Source: Toxorhynchites rutilus septentrionalis
Lineage: Eukaryota > Arthropoda > Insecta > Diptera > Culicidae
Assembly (NCBI RefSeq): GCF_029784135.1
Contig: NC_073746.1
Coordinates: 163,264,108-163,328,107, forward strand
Length of the DNA: 64,000 bases
Direction: 5' to 3'
In this document: one piece after another, positions 1-8,851 of the stretch
How positions within the stretch are numbered: the first letter of the stretch is position 1
How the letters are laid out: each line of letters starts with the position of its first letter
Position numbers and translations under genes: made by a program
Notes under the pieces: generated by a model
Databases searched by the model: none
Seen by the model: the letters and a program-made list of their open reading frames with translations, nothing else
Told to the model about the DNA's origin: nothing

Positions 1-3000
1 GGCTAAGCCGGCCGCCACAACCACTCCACTTGAAGCTCATGCCATGCCTGTCTCGCCTATGCCAGCCGAAGCGAGGTCCGATGCCAATATCTATGATGCA
101 TGGAGACGTAGCCGAGGAGATCCCACGCAAGCTATGGCCGGGAGTTTAAGCTCCCCAAATGAACCTCACCATCTTTCCTCGGCTGCTTCCGAGTGGAATG
201 GCTGTCCAACCTGTTATCGTCGGTGGAGTTCCACCGGGAATCATCACATCCAGTACCACTACATATCTGATTCCCCACCACACCGCCCATCACCAGGAAA
301 GTATGTCCACCAACACATCCACCAACCTCGCTCTGCAATGGAACATCAATGGACTGTACAACAACTTGGGAGAACTGGAGACCCTTGACCGAGAGTTATG
401 TCCGTCCATCATCGCACTCCAAGAGATAAATCGAGTTTCCCCAACAAACATACAGAAAATTGTCGGGGTTAAATTCCACTGGCACACTAAGCGGGGCTCC
501 GTTTTGCAACACTCTGTTGCTTTGGGTGTCCGGAGAAACATTCTCCATTTGCGAAAAACAAATATCCACTGACCTGCCAATAATAGCCGTCCAAATCGAG
601 GCCCCGATTCCGGTGACCATCATTTGTATATACCTGCCATGAGGCATAATCCCGGAACTACGACGGAAGCTGCTTGAGGCGTTAGCAAGCTTGGAGGACC
701 CAAAAATCATCTTGGGGGACTTCAATGCTCATCACCGCAACTGGGGAATTCAAACACCAAATGTCAGAGGGAATATCATCGCCTACCTCTTGGAGGTGAT
801 GGAGCTCTCGGTCTTAAATGACGGCACTGACACTTTCCGTAGAGGTACGAGCAACACAGCCTTTGATATTTTAGCAGTTAATCTCAACTTGGTGGATAGG
901 TTAGGGTGGAACAAAGCCGACGACATTCATGGCAGTGACCATCACCCGATAACCATCAGCTTCAACGGCCCGCCGCCGCTCGCAACTCGCAGACCAAGAT
1001 GGATCTTCGAAAGAGCTGACTGGACAGCTTTTCAAACATCTTCCGACTTCTTGATATATAGAGACAACCCAACCACCTTTGCCACTTTCAACAAAATCAT
1101 TATGGAGGCGGCCGAAGCCTTCATCCCAAGAACGAAAACCACTCCGGGGAAGAAAGCGCTGCATTGATGGTCCGAGGACATCAAAGGGGAGGTCAAGAAG
1201 CGGAGAAAGTTTCTGCGTACGGCCAAACGACTACCAGCAGGAGACCCAATGAAGGAAGTTGCCATGAACAGGTATCGAGCGCAACATATCAGAGTACGGC
1301 GGTTAATCCGGAAGGTGAAGTTAGACAGTTGGACTGGTTTTCTAGAGTCTATCAACGAAAACCAGTCCTCTGCGGATCTTTGGCGCAAAGTAAACGCACT
1401 AAATGGGAAGAGAAGGTCACACAACCCCATTCGTCAAGGTATTACTAGGCTGTGTCTCCAACCTGCAGCGATCCGGTTGATACTTCGAACACGCTCGGTG
1501 AATATTTCGCGGGATTGTCCTCGATCTCCGAATATGAGCCCGATTTCATCCGTCGACAGGGAGCGGCTATCACTTCGGTCAGCAACTTTGTGGTCCCTGT
1601 GAGTCATCCTAATAATCCTCTAAATCGGAACTTCATCATCGAGGAACTTTCTGTCGCCCTATGTTCCGCAAAAAGTCAACTGGCCCTGACGGTATCGGCT
1701 ACAAGATGCTGAAACATGGAATACACACGAATTTCCCGAGGGTTGGAGACACAGCCTAGAAATACCTATACCTAAGGTCGGTCAAAGCAGCAACAACGTG
1801 AAAGGCTACTGTCCAATTTCCTTAACCTCCTGTTCATCCAAGATCCTGGAAAGAATGGCGAATAGGCGCCTGGTCACCTTTCTAACGGAAAATAGAAAAT
1901 TGCACTATCAACAGTTCGCCTTCCGACCAGGTATGGGCACCAACAACAACTTCGCGACCCTCGGAGACGTGATAGCCGAAGCCAACAGGAACCGTCAGCA
2001 CATGTAGAGAACCTTTGAGGTCAAAATTGGTAACATCAGCTCCCGAGCTTTCCAAAAGGAAACAGGAGTACCTCAAGGTTCTGTCCTTGTCGTCACCCTC
2101 TTTCTCGTCGCCATGAGTAGCCTGTTCCAGGTCCTGCCTGGGAGAGTCTTCGTGTTTGTCTACGCGGACGACACTCTTTTGATGGCAGTGAGTGACACCC
2201 ATAGGATTCCAAGCATCAGAATACAGGCAGCTACCAATGCCATCGGCCGGTGGGCGGCCGAGAGAGGATTTAGACTTTCAGCGCAGAAGAGCGACCATAC
2301 AGACATCAGGGTCCCAACTCCAGGGTCAAGCTATACAAAAACAACATTCCCCGCCGGAAAACGCTAAAGATCCTTGGAGTGTTTGTTGACCACAAACGTA
2401 ACTTCCTCCGCCATTTCGAGGAAGTTAAGAACAGCTGTGCCACCCGGTTGAATCTATTGAAAACCATTTTCAAACCGCACCGAAGCAACAACAGAAATAT
2501 CCGGCTACAGGTGGCCAAAGCCATCATCAGCAGCCGCCTCACTTATGGCCTTGAACTGACGTGTTTGGCTGGAGACAAGCTCCCAAAATCTCTGGCACCG
2601 ATTTACAACAAAGCACTACTGACTGTCTCCGGTCTCCTGCCAACACCAGCTGCCTCTGTCTGCGCTAAAATTGGAGAACCTCCTTTCGATCTAATCACAG
2701 ACTCGGCGATCGTAGTCAGGACTGCCAGTTTCTTGTCAAAAACTAGCGGTAGAGGGGAGACCCACCTAACCGCCCTTAGCAACACGATCCTGCAGCGTTT
2801 GGCGCATCCCAACCTCCCCCCGGTGGCAAAACAATCCTGGTTTGGTGCGAACGACTGGAGGTTCCCAACTGTTCTCGTCGAGAACGGTATTCGGGACAAC
2901 TTTCGAGCCGGGACGTGCTCGATCGGTCTGCTAGATGATTTCAAGGCCATCATAGCGGAAAAATACCGTCTCCACGAGATCAGATACTCGGACGGCTCAA

Positions 3001-4080
3001 AAGGACCATCGGGAGTTGGATTTGGGGTGAGCGATAATAAGAATAGTCTGATTTCCAGCAAGAAACTCGCGGACATCTGCCAGGTCTTCTCGTCCGAAGT
3101 GGTCGGCATCATCGAGGCAACTACAACTTCATCTTCCAAGCCGTTGTTGGTCGTCTCCGATTCGGCAAGCGCCATTGATGCCATCGGTGCGACCACGTCC
3201 AAACATCCATGGGTACAGGCCATCAGGAAGTATATATTGCCCGACACTGTGCTCATGTGGGTCCCCGGACACAACGGCATCGCAGGGAATGAAGCGGCTG
3301 ACCGGTTTGCCGGAATCGGTCACACAAGACCGTTCTTCATTCGGGATGTGCCGCTTGACGATGTGAAGTTGTGGATCTCCAACTCTTTCCGCACCTTTTG
3401 GACCGAAAGGTGGTTCGCAGAGAGGAGGCAGTTCCTCAGAAAAGTCAAGGGCACTATTATCAGGTTTGACGATGTTAAAGGAATGAGAGAACAACGAATC
3501 CTGTCCAGACTGAGGACCGGTCACTGCTCGGTCTCACACGGATTCAATAGAGGACCCTCCCATCTACTCTGCGACCTCTACCAAATCCACAACTCCGCGA
3601 ACACTTCTTGTGTGGTTGCCCGAAATTTGATGATCTGCGAAACCTTCATGGAATCAGCGGGAGTGTAAGAGACATCTTAAGGGACGATCCAGCAAGAGTA
3701 GCACCGCTTGTCTGCTACCTAAAAGATGCAGAACTATTTTTTAAGATCTAGCGTCTGAACAATGGATCAGACAAGAAGATCCTTGTTCCTTCCCCTCCAC
3801 GATGAAGGGGAATAAGAACGCTTCGGCATCTTCAACGGCACGGATTCCTCTCCACTGGCCTGGAGCCATGGGTCGAGGACATCCTTGCCATCTGGTCCAA
3901 CAAGCAAACAGCAAGTTCTTCGTTAAGTTATGTTTCGCAAAAGGATTTTTATTTGTTTAATTTTTACGTCCAATTTTTATGTGATAATTTTATGTGCAAT
4001 CTGTTCCCAACGAAACCTTGCGCCAATGCCGTCGATAAAGAGGCGAACCAGCCCAGGAGGCTGAAAACCTCTCAAAAAAA
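1..4080 (+). mobile_element. I-clade non-LTR retrotransposon, copy 1 (5' part outside window)
   Basis: This is the ORF2 and 3' UTR portion of an I-clade element. An RNase H domain following the reverse transcriptase points to the I group among insect non-LTR elements. The 3' UTR is 3669-4080 and contains a short hairpin-prone stretch (cccctccacgatgaagggg). The 3' end is placed at the A-run just before tcctattcg, which is where host-like sequence starts in every unit. Copy 1 lacks the ataaagaataac stretch that precedes this A-run in copies 2 to 5. Confidence 0.85.
159..3668 (+). pseudogene. ORF2 (endonuclease-RT-RNase H) pseudogene, I-clade copy 1
   Basis: Pieces of one ORF2 lie in shifting frames. 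The apurinic-like endonuclease starts near 330 (LQWNINGL, then IALQEINR), continues at 691 (IILGDFNAHHRNWG) and ends with GSDHHPITISF near 930. Reverse transcriptase pieces follow: KGYCPISLTSCSSKILE near 1800, GVPQGS near 2065, FVYADDTLLMA near 2155. RNase H is near 2990-3320, with SDGSKG, the SEVVGIIEA glutamate, SDSASAI and GHNGIAGNEAADRFA. The tail to the stop at 3668 keeps a Cys/His-rich stretch. Breaks include stops at 572, 643 and 1167, loss of about 123 bp containing RT motif A (a stop follows at 2005-2007), and a 16-bp loss after 2298 that shifts the frame. It cannot encode a working enzyme. One private change is LDDF for LEYF near 2935. Confidence 0.9.
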
Positions 4081-4419
4081 TCCTATTCGTTCGAAAATCA
4101 GAATAAGGGTGATAAACGAGCGACTTAAAAAAATAACAACGTAGTTCTACGTCAACAATGCGGTCGTATCTTGGACATAACCTCCTATAACTTTTTTCTT
4201 TCTATTATACAAGCGTTCAATCATAAAACTATTGCATAGCATGGAGAAACGATATGGATAAATGGGAAAAAATTTAATGAAACAGTATAAATTACATATT
4301 AAAGAAGTTTATTTCAAATTAACAATTCATTTATTGAACAACAAAAGTTAGAAACAAAATTTCAAAAAAGTGTCATTGTCCAAAAATACACGCTCTGTAG
4401 GATTCGCCTGGATCATCTA
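4081..4419. other. Host flank between I-clade element and coiled-coil gene, cassette A
   Basis: AT-rich, no credible reading frame. It holds the 3' end of the minus-strand coiled-coil gene: a TTTATT at about 4329 reads AATAAA on the - strand, roughly 90 bp past that gene's stop codon. At 4139-4152 it has an inverted repeat, ACGTAG-TT-CTACGT. The same stretch is at 14918-15256, 27350-27688, 38109-38446 and 49620-49958. No target duplication was found when this flank was compared with the flank left of the next I-clade element. Confidence 0.6.
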
Positions 4420-5512
4420 TCATCTATCATTGGAAAGGAAATCGCTCGCTTGGTCCATCATCTGTGAGAAATAAATAATAATGTTACAAATTTGTAAATC
4501 ATATAACTTTGAAATAAATACTCATGTCACATATCCTGTCTGTCATTTGTTGATAGCTGAGTCATCCGAAAAGGGCAACCCTAGCCAATAAGGCTCTCAG
4601 AAACTCAGAAAGAAACAAGAGAAAGAAATATTAGTAATATTTTAAACGAAAAAACGAAAAAATAAATAAATAAAATATGAACTGGTAATAATAAATCAAA
4701 TCCGCAACAGTATATAGAAAGATATAAAAAATAAATGCATGTGGAATAAAACAAAACTACAGAAAATGTAGTACGACAATAACAATAAATAAATAGAATG
4801 AAATCATCCAAAGATCAAATGTTCCTTATGGAAAAAATAATAAACTGGTAACAATAAAATAAATCCGCTACAGTATATAGAAAGATATAAAAAAATGAAT
4901 GCAACAAAAAACGAAACCAATATGTACAATAGAACTCGCAACAACAACAAAAAATCAAACAATAAATATTTAACAACTAATAACTCTGTCATCCGATCCA
5001 TATATGCTTTAAGGGAAAAGCGACTGCGCCACCTCGCCTACCATAAGGATTATAAATTTAAAACAACATCGCTTTAGAAACTTTACCTCTTTCTCAGCTT
5101 TCAGTCGTCGATTTTCCTGCCGCAATTTTATATTTTCCGCTTCCATCCTCCGAAGTTCTCCTATAAGATTCCTGTTCTGGACAATCATATATTCCAACTC
5201 CGTTGCATCTACTGGTTCCCAGTAGTACAAATCTTCATCATAATCGACAAAAATTGTTTCACTGGGCACCAGTGGCGGAGGAACTTCATCCTCGATCATC
5301 ACTTCGTTTTGATGCATCTGGATCCGAATTGGCTGTAAATAAAAGTTTTGTTAACACTGTACACACTCAGAAATATTTTTTCCTACCTTGATATCTTCAT
5401 TCTGTGGTTTTCCACTACGTCTTTCATAACTTCCTGGTTCGCGGTTGGCCCAAGAACGCGTTGGAACCCTCAAGCTGACTGGAATCCTCGATGTAACGGT
5501 ACCTCGCTTCAT
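4420..5512 (-). CDS. Three-exon leucine-zipper/coiled-coil protein gene, copy A
   Basis: Function not recognised. Coding exons on the - strand are 5387-5512, 5087-5332 and 4420-4461, giving 42+82+13 residues (137 aa) in phase 0 throughout. Donors are GTAGGA and GTAAAG; acceptors are TTTACAG and TTCTCACAG. The chosen ATG (5512) has the good context CACAAAATG; an in-frame ATG at 5584 would add 24 residues but has poor context. Residues 1-42 are basic, about 57-78 are acidic and proline-rich (EVPPPL, DEDLYYWEP), and about 98-124 form heptads (LIGELRR, MEAENIK, LRQENRR). A YW dipeptide ahead of a short coiled coil faintly resembles geminin relatives, but this is weak. No basic region precedes the zipper, so it is not a clear bZIP. 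This copy alone has Tyr where B to E have Asp in the acidic run. Divergent with p115. Confidence 0.6.
4674..4912. repeat. Direct repeat inside intron 2 of the coiled-coil gene
   Basis: Two related segments of about 65 bp, starting near 4680 and 4850, share the order actggtaa, aatccgc, acagtatatagaaagatata, with a few differences between them. They are about 170 bp apart in a very A-rich intron (4462-5086). The same pair is present in the other four cassettes, so the duplication predates array growth. Confidence 0.7.
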
Positions 5513-6240
5513 TTTGTGTGGTGATGGGATTATAACTGCTTCTCTCTTGATAATTATAATCCTCAGTGGAGAAAATGTTTGCATCAACACAATGCTTGCT
5601 TCGATTGAATCAAAACTTGGAAAATGGCACTAGCCTGCTTTGCACTGTTTTTTTTATCTCGTTATTGTATCTTACATTATGTGAAAAATGACTTTGGTGT
5701 GATTTTGAAGTTGATGAAACATAAAATTAATAGTTACTGATTCTTAATTAGTTTTTAGATACTAAAAATGAAATGTTATTTTTCAACAATATAGGATCGG
5801 AGTTTAACAATTGTTTCTTGTTACGATCAAGCAAAAGCTATAAATAATTAATTTATTGGATAATCATGGATTTTCTTTTCGGTCGTTCTGTTACCATATC
5901 GCATATTTAACATAGTAATCTATTGCTTTGTTTGCAAACTGCGGTAACGAAATATTTTATGTATTTTCCTAGAATTTGAAAAAGTATGTGACTACAAAAT
6001 GGTCTGTAACGAAAATGAAATCTGACATCCCTACCAACAACCGAAGGAACGAACCGTACAGAATACCAATCCCAAAATACCAATACACCTTCTTGAAACC
6101 ACATCACTTTTGCAAGTGTCAAAACAGTGCCGAAATTATTGACGTGTAAGTTTCTTATCACATCAACAATTGGCAGCGAAAACTGTCTGTTTCTATGAAA
6201 AAATATTTAATTTCCTCCTGACAGTAGTAAATATTCGCTG
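5513..6240. promoter_or_regulatory. Divergent intergenic region, coiled-coil gene and p115, cassette A
   Basis: 728 bp separate the coiled-coil start codon (- strand) from the p115 start codon (+ strand), so both promoters must lie here. A likely 5' UTR intron of p115 runs 6146-6224 (donor GTAAGTTTCT, acceptor CTCCTGACAG), leaving 16 nt of leader before the ATG at 6241. No TATA box or initiator could be assigned with confidence. A minus-strand open stretch at 5907-6161 is conserved in all units only because the DNA is conserved. Copies are at 16350-17073, 28774-29495, 39540-40263 and 51052-51779. Confidence 0.5.
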
Positions 6241-7222
6241 ATGAACTTTATAAAAAGTGGTTTGCAGTCAGTGCTGGGTTCTCAGGAACCTGGGGCGCTG
6301 CAAAGTGGTGCCAAAACTGTATGAAACAACGAAATTTGGGTCAGAAACTCATTCTAAACCTTTTAAATTATTATGCCCCTCTGGAACAGGTAGAACAAGT
6401 GAGTGCTTCGACACTACTCGAGGATCGCCGCGATGCTTGCAGAGCGCTCAGGGCTCTTTCGAAAAAAATATCGCGTGGAAGTGAGAGCCCAAGGTATGCA
6501 CGCTCTTCTCCAAGTCATGGAAATGGATAGAGCCGATCCGGAGATAATTGGGTACTGCTTGGACACCCTCTGTCATATCACTTCTCAGGAACAGGAACGA
6601 AGAAGACAACCCGGACAACCCAAGCGTGACGGTCAACATAGGAGAACAATTTACGGAGATGTTCCTCAAGTCGAACGAGAATGTGAGCTTGATTTTGAAT
6701 TGTCTGGAAGAGTACGATTTTTGGGTTCGCTGGTCGGCTATTAAGTTGTTGACCAGTTTGTTAGCGAACAAAACGAAGGACATACAGGAAATCGTTCTTG
6801 TTAGCCCAATGGACGTTTCCAAGTTGATGGATTTGCTGGTTGACAGCCGAGAAGTTATTAGAAATGATGTATTGCTACTGTTGATACAGCTTACCAAAGG
6901 AAACGCAAACATCCAAAAAATTGTAGCTTTTGAAAATGCTTTTGATCGATTGTTTGATGTTATCAAGGAGGAAGGATGCGCAGATGGTGGAACTGTGGAG
7001 GATTGTTTATTTCTGATGATGAACTTGCTTAAAAACATTCCCAGTAATCAGCAGTTCTTCAAAGAAGGATCCTACATCCAGCGGTTGGCGCCAATGTTTG
7101 TTATTTCACAGGTTTCGTCACTAACTTCCGGTCAACTTTTGTGCGTGGGACTGTTCAGCAACCATCCGCTCTCCAATTGGTTCTCGGCTGTTTCTTTAGC
7201 GCATGCCCTCATTGTTAGTTAA
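6241..7222 (+). pseudogene. Uso1: p115/Uso1 vesicle-tether gene fragment, copy A (broken)
   Basis: p115 tethers COPI/COPII vesicles at the Golgi. Its N-terminal armadillo head is recognised here from STLLEDRRDACRAL, ALSKK, DPEIIGYCLDTLCHIT, LMDLLVDSREVIRNDVLLLL, KIVAFENAFDRLFDVI and FFKEGSYIQRLAPMF. The first coding exon is 6241-6318 (26 codons), followed by a 71-nt GT-AG intron 6319-6389. After RLAPMF the protein jumps to GQLLCVGLFSNHPLSNW and LAHAL, which lies well over 100 residues further on in normal p115, so an internal segment is missing. The rest of the head, the coiled coil and the acidic tail are absent. A run of seven A after 6461 puts the two halves in different frames. Copy A has in addition a net +1 change near 6587 and a lost valine codon near 6992. 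Confidence 0.9.
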
Positions 7223-8074
7223 GCGAGAAGGTAATCATGTTGAGTTCAATGGCCGAGTATTGGCTAACTTCAATTCAACCGTACGATAGTATGATAAGGA
7301 TTTGCGACATGAATGTAGCCATTGTAATATCGTGTTGGCATTATATTGTAGAACCAATGGTAAACTAGATTAATGTTCTTTTTCGAACAGGCGACTTCAT
7401 TTTGGTGGGTGATTTGATGCGATCTATCACGCTGTTGCATTACAAGCAAATGGGAGTAGTTGTGAGGAGATCGATTTCAACCAAATTTCTCAAAACTATT
7501 GATACAGCAGTAACAATATTGGATGACGATGCGTTCCTTGGGTGGACAACAGCAAGTATCTATTTGTTTGCCTAAAAGATGGGTAAGTAGGATTTCCGTA
7601 GCTCTGTTTATCATAAGAACACTTTTTGTATTTTTTTTAAGGACCACAACAACGGGCGACGAACGATAGCAAATGCCAGAGGTTCCTCAATTCATGCCAT
7701 GGTTCGCTCGTGATGCAAAACATTGGTGAGCGAACGACGCCGACAACGGGCTGTGTGCTATTTGGCACGGTCTGATCACAAATAACACTCGATTATTATG
7801 ACTTTCTTCGAAAGTTACGGGAAAGTTTGATACAATCAAATCTGTTGGTAAGACTGATTATTCGTATTGGCGTAGTTTCCATACCGAAATGGAAACGGAA
7901 CGTTGCGAGGGATTTATTGATGGAGGATGGATAGTGGATAGTGGATAGTTTTCTGGATTTAACTCGGGAAATATATACGATGCATTGGGATTGCAGATCG
8001 ACGGGGATGGAACTAAGAAGGAAGCGGCCGTAGATGATAAAATCAAGATTGTAGAAGACCTAACATGGACACAT
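7223..8074 (+). pseudogene. DDB1: DDB1 C-terminal fragment, copy A
   Basis: DDB1 is the adaptor of CUL4 ubiquitin ligases. Recognisable pieces in order are [78 protein letters not shown] with [47 protein letters not shown], and DGDGTKKEAAVDDKIKIVED. These are the last propeller strands and C-terminal helices. They lie in several frames with stops. A spliceable-looking intron is retained at 7583-7641 (GTAAGTAGG to TTTTAAG), and a 31-nt GT-AG remnant at 7360-7390 is too short to splice. Retained introns show a DNA-level duplication, not a retrocopy. The piece starts immediately after the p115 remnant. Confidence 0.9.
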
Positions 8075-8368
8075 CAGGATGTCCAGTGTTGGTCATGATT
8101 ATTGAATGAATGCTATCAGTTGTTGCTATAGTTGCGAAAAATAATTTCATGTTTGTAGGATAATAAAGAAATTCCAGTAAACGTATTGTTTACTACACAT
8201 TATTTGAACTCGAATAGTCATGAACGACGGATTTCTCAAAATTATCTATGAGTTTTATCAAAACTTTATTATTTTTGGGAAGAAACGTGGAACATTCAGG
8301 GCAAGAGCGGGGATGTTGATCGAATCGTGATGCGTGTTTGGATTTGATGCTCTTTGAGTCGGTAGATA
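8075..8368. other. Convergent 3' region between DDB1 remnant and small minus-strand gene, cassette A
   Basis: It contains AATAAA on the + strand at 8162-8167, which would serve DDB1, and AATAAA on the - strand (TTTATT at 8265-8270), which would serve the minus-strand gene. No other feature is seen. Equivalent stretches are 18923-19212, 31344-31627, 42654-42947 and 62823-63116. Confidence 0.6.
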
Positions 8369-8696
8369 TCAACCTGATTGCACTGCTGACGCTCCCTTGT
8401 ATTCACTGTAAGAAGAATATTGAAATATGTTATGAGATACAATTTGAATGAAATATAGTGATCAGGTATACCTATAAGGTTGGATATTTCCTAGCGTTTG
8501 TAACTTCTCATCGGACTTGACACTATCAAGTGTCAAATCATATTCTGGAGAAATGTCGACCTTACGAATTAATAAATAGGTTAGTTGATCTTGGAATGCG
8601 ATCATATTACTTATTCTTATTCGACAGCTTCTTTCGCTCAAGCTGATCCTGCAGCGCGATGCCTTTCTTGAACTCAACCGTGAACTGAAAGACCAT
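8369..8696 (-). CDS. Possible small two-exon gene (40 aa), copy A
   Basis: Not recognised. On the - strand an ATG at 8696 opens a 29-residue frame (MVFQFTVEFKKG, then LQDQLERKKLSNKN) with an in-frame stop upstream. If spliced from GTAATATG (exon ends at 8611) to TTCTTACAG (exon resumes at 8405), it continues with EYKGASAVQSG and stops at 8369, 40 aa in all. A minus-strand AATAAA lies about 100 bp further on. The N-terminus is amphipathic and the middle is charged. It could equally be the 5' end of a gene cut off by array formation, or chance. It is kept in all five cassettes. Confidence 0.3.
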
Positions 8697-8851
8697 TTGT
8701 AATGTCGAGGAATACTAGCTGCAGCACGGTAAGATCACGAGGCAGACGTACCGGTCATCGGGTAGGGGTCGAGGCTCCCTCGCAGTGCGTGATGATAAAA
8801 AAACATTTTAGTGGTGTCTGGCAGTGATTGAGTAGCCGCTGGGCCGCCGCC

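Noticed and set aside
2603..3280. 225-codon minus-strand open frame opposite RNase H, repeated in every unit
   Set aside because: It is the antisense shadow of the ORF2 RNase H coding region, with no domain of its own. It recurs only because the units are copies.
4605..5001. Hydrophobic minus-strand frames of 65-68 codons
   Set aside because: They fall in the A-rich second intron of the coiled-coil gene; the Tyr/Phe/Ile richness is just base composition.
4420..5512. Naming the coiled-coil gene as geminin or as a bZIP factor
   Set aside because: Only a YW dipeptide and a short zipper are shared with geminin relatives, and there is no basic region next to the zipper.
5907..6161. 84-codon minus-strand frame upstream of p115
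   Set aside because: No recognisable protein, overlaps the p115 5' UTR and its intron, and is conserved equally with non-coding neighbours.
6241..8074. Processed (reverse-transcribed) pseudogenes of p115 and DDB1
   Set aside because: GT-AG introns are retained at several places and there is no A tail or target duplication around the pieces.
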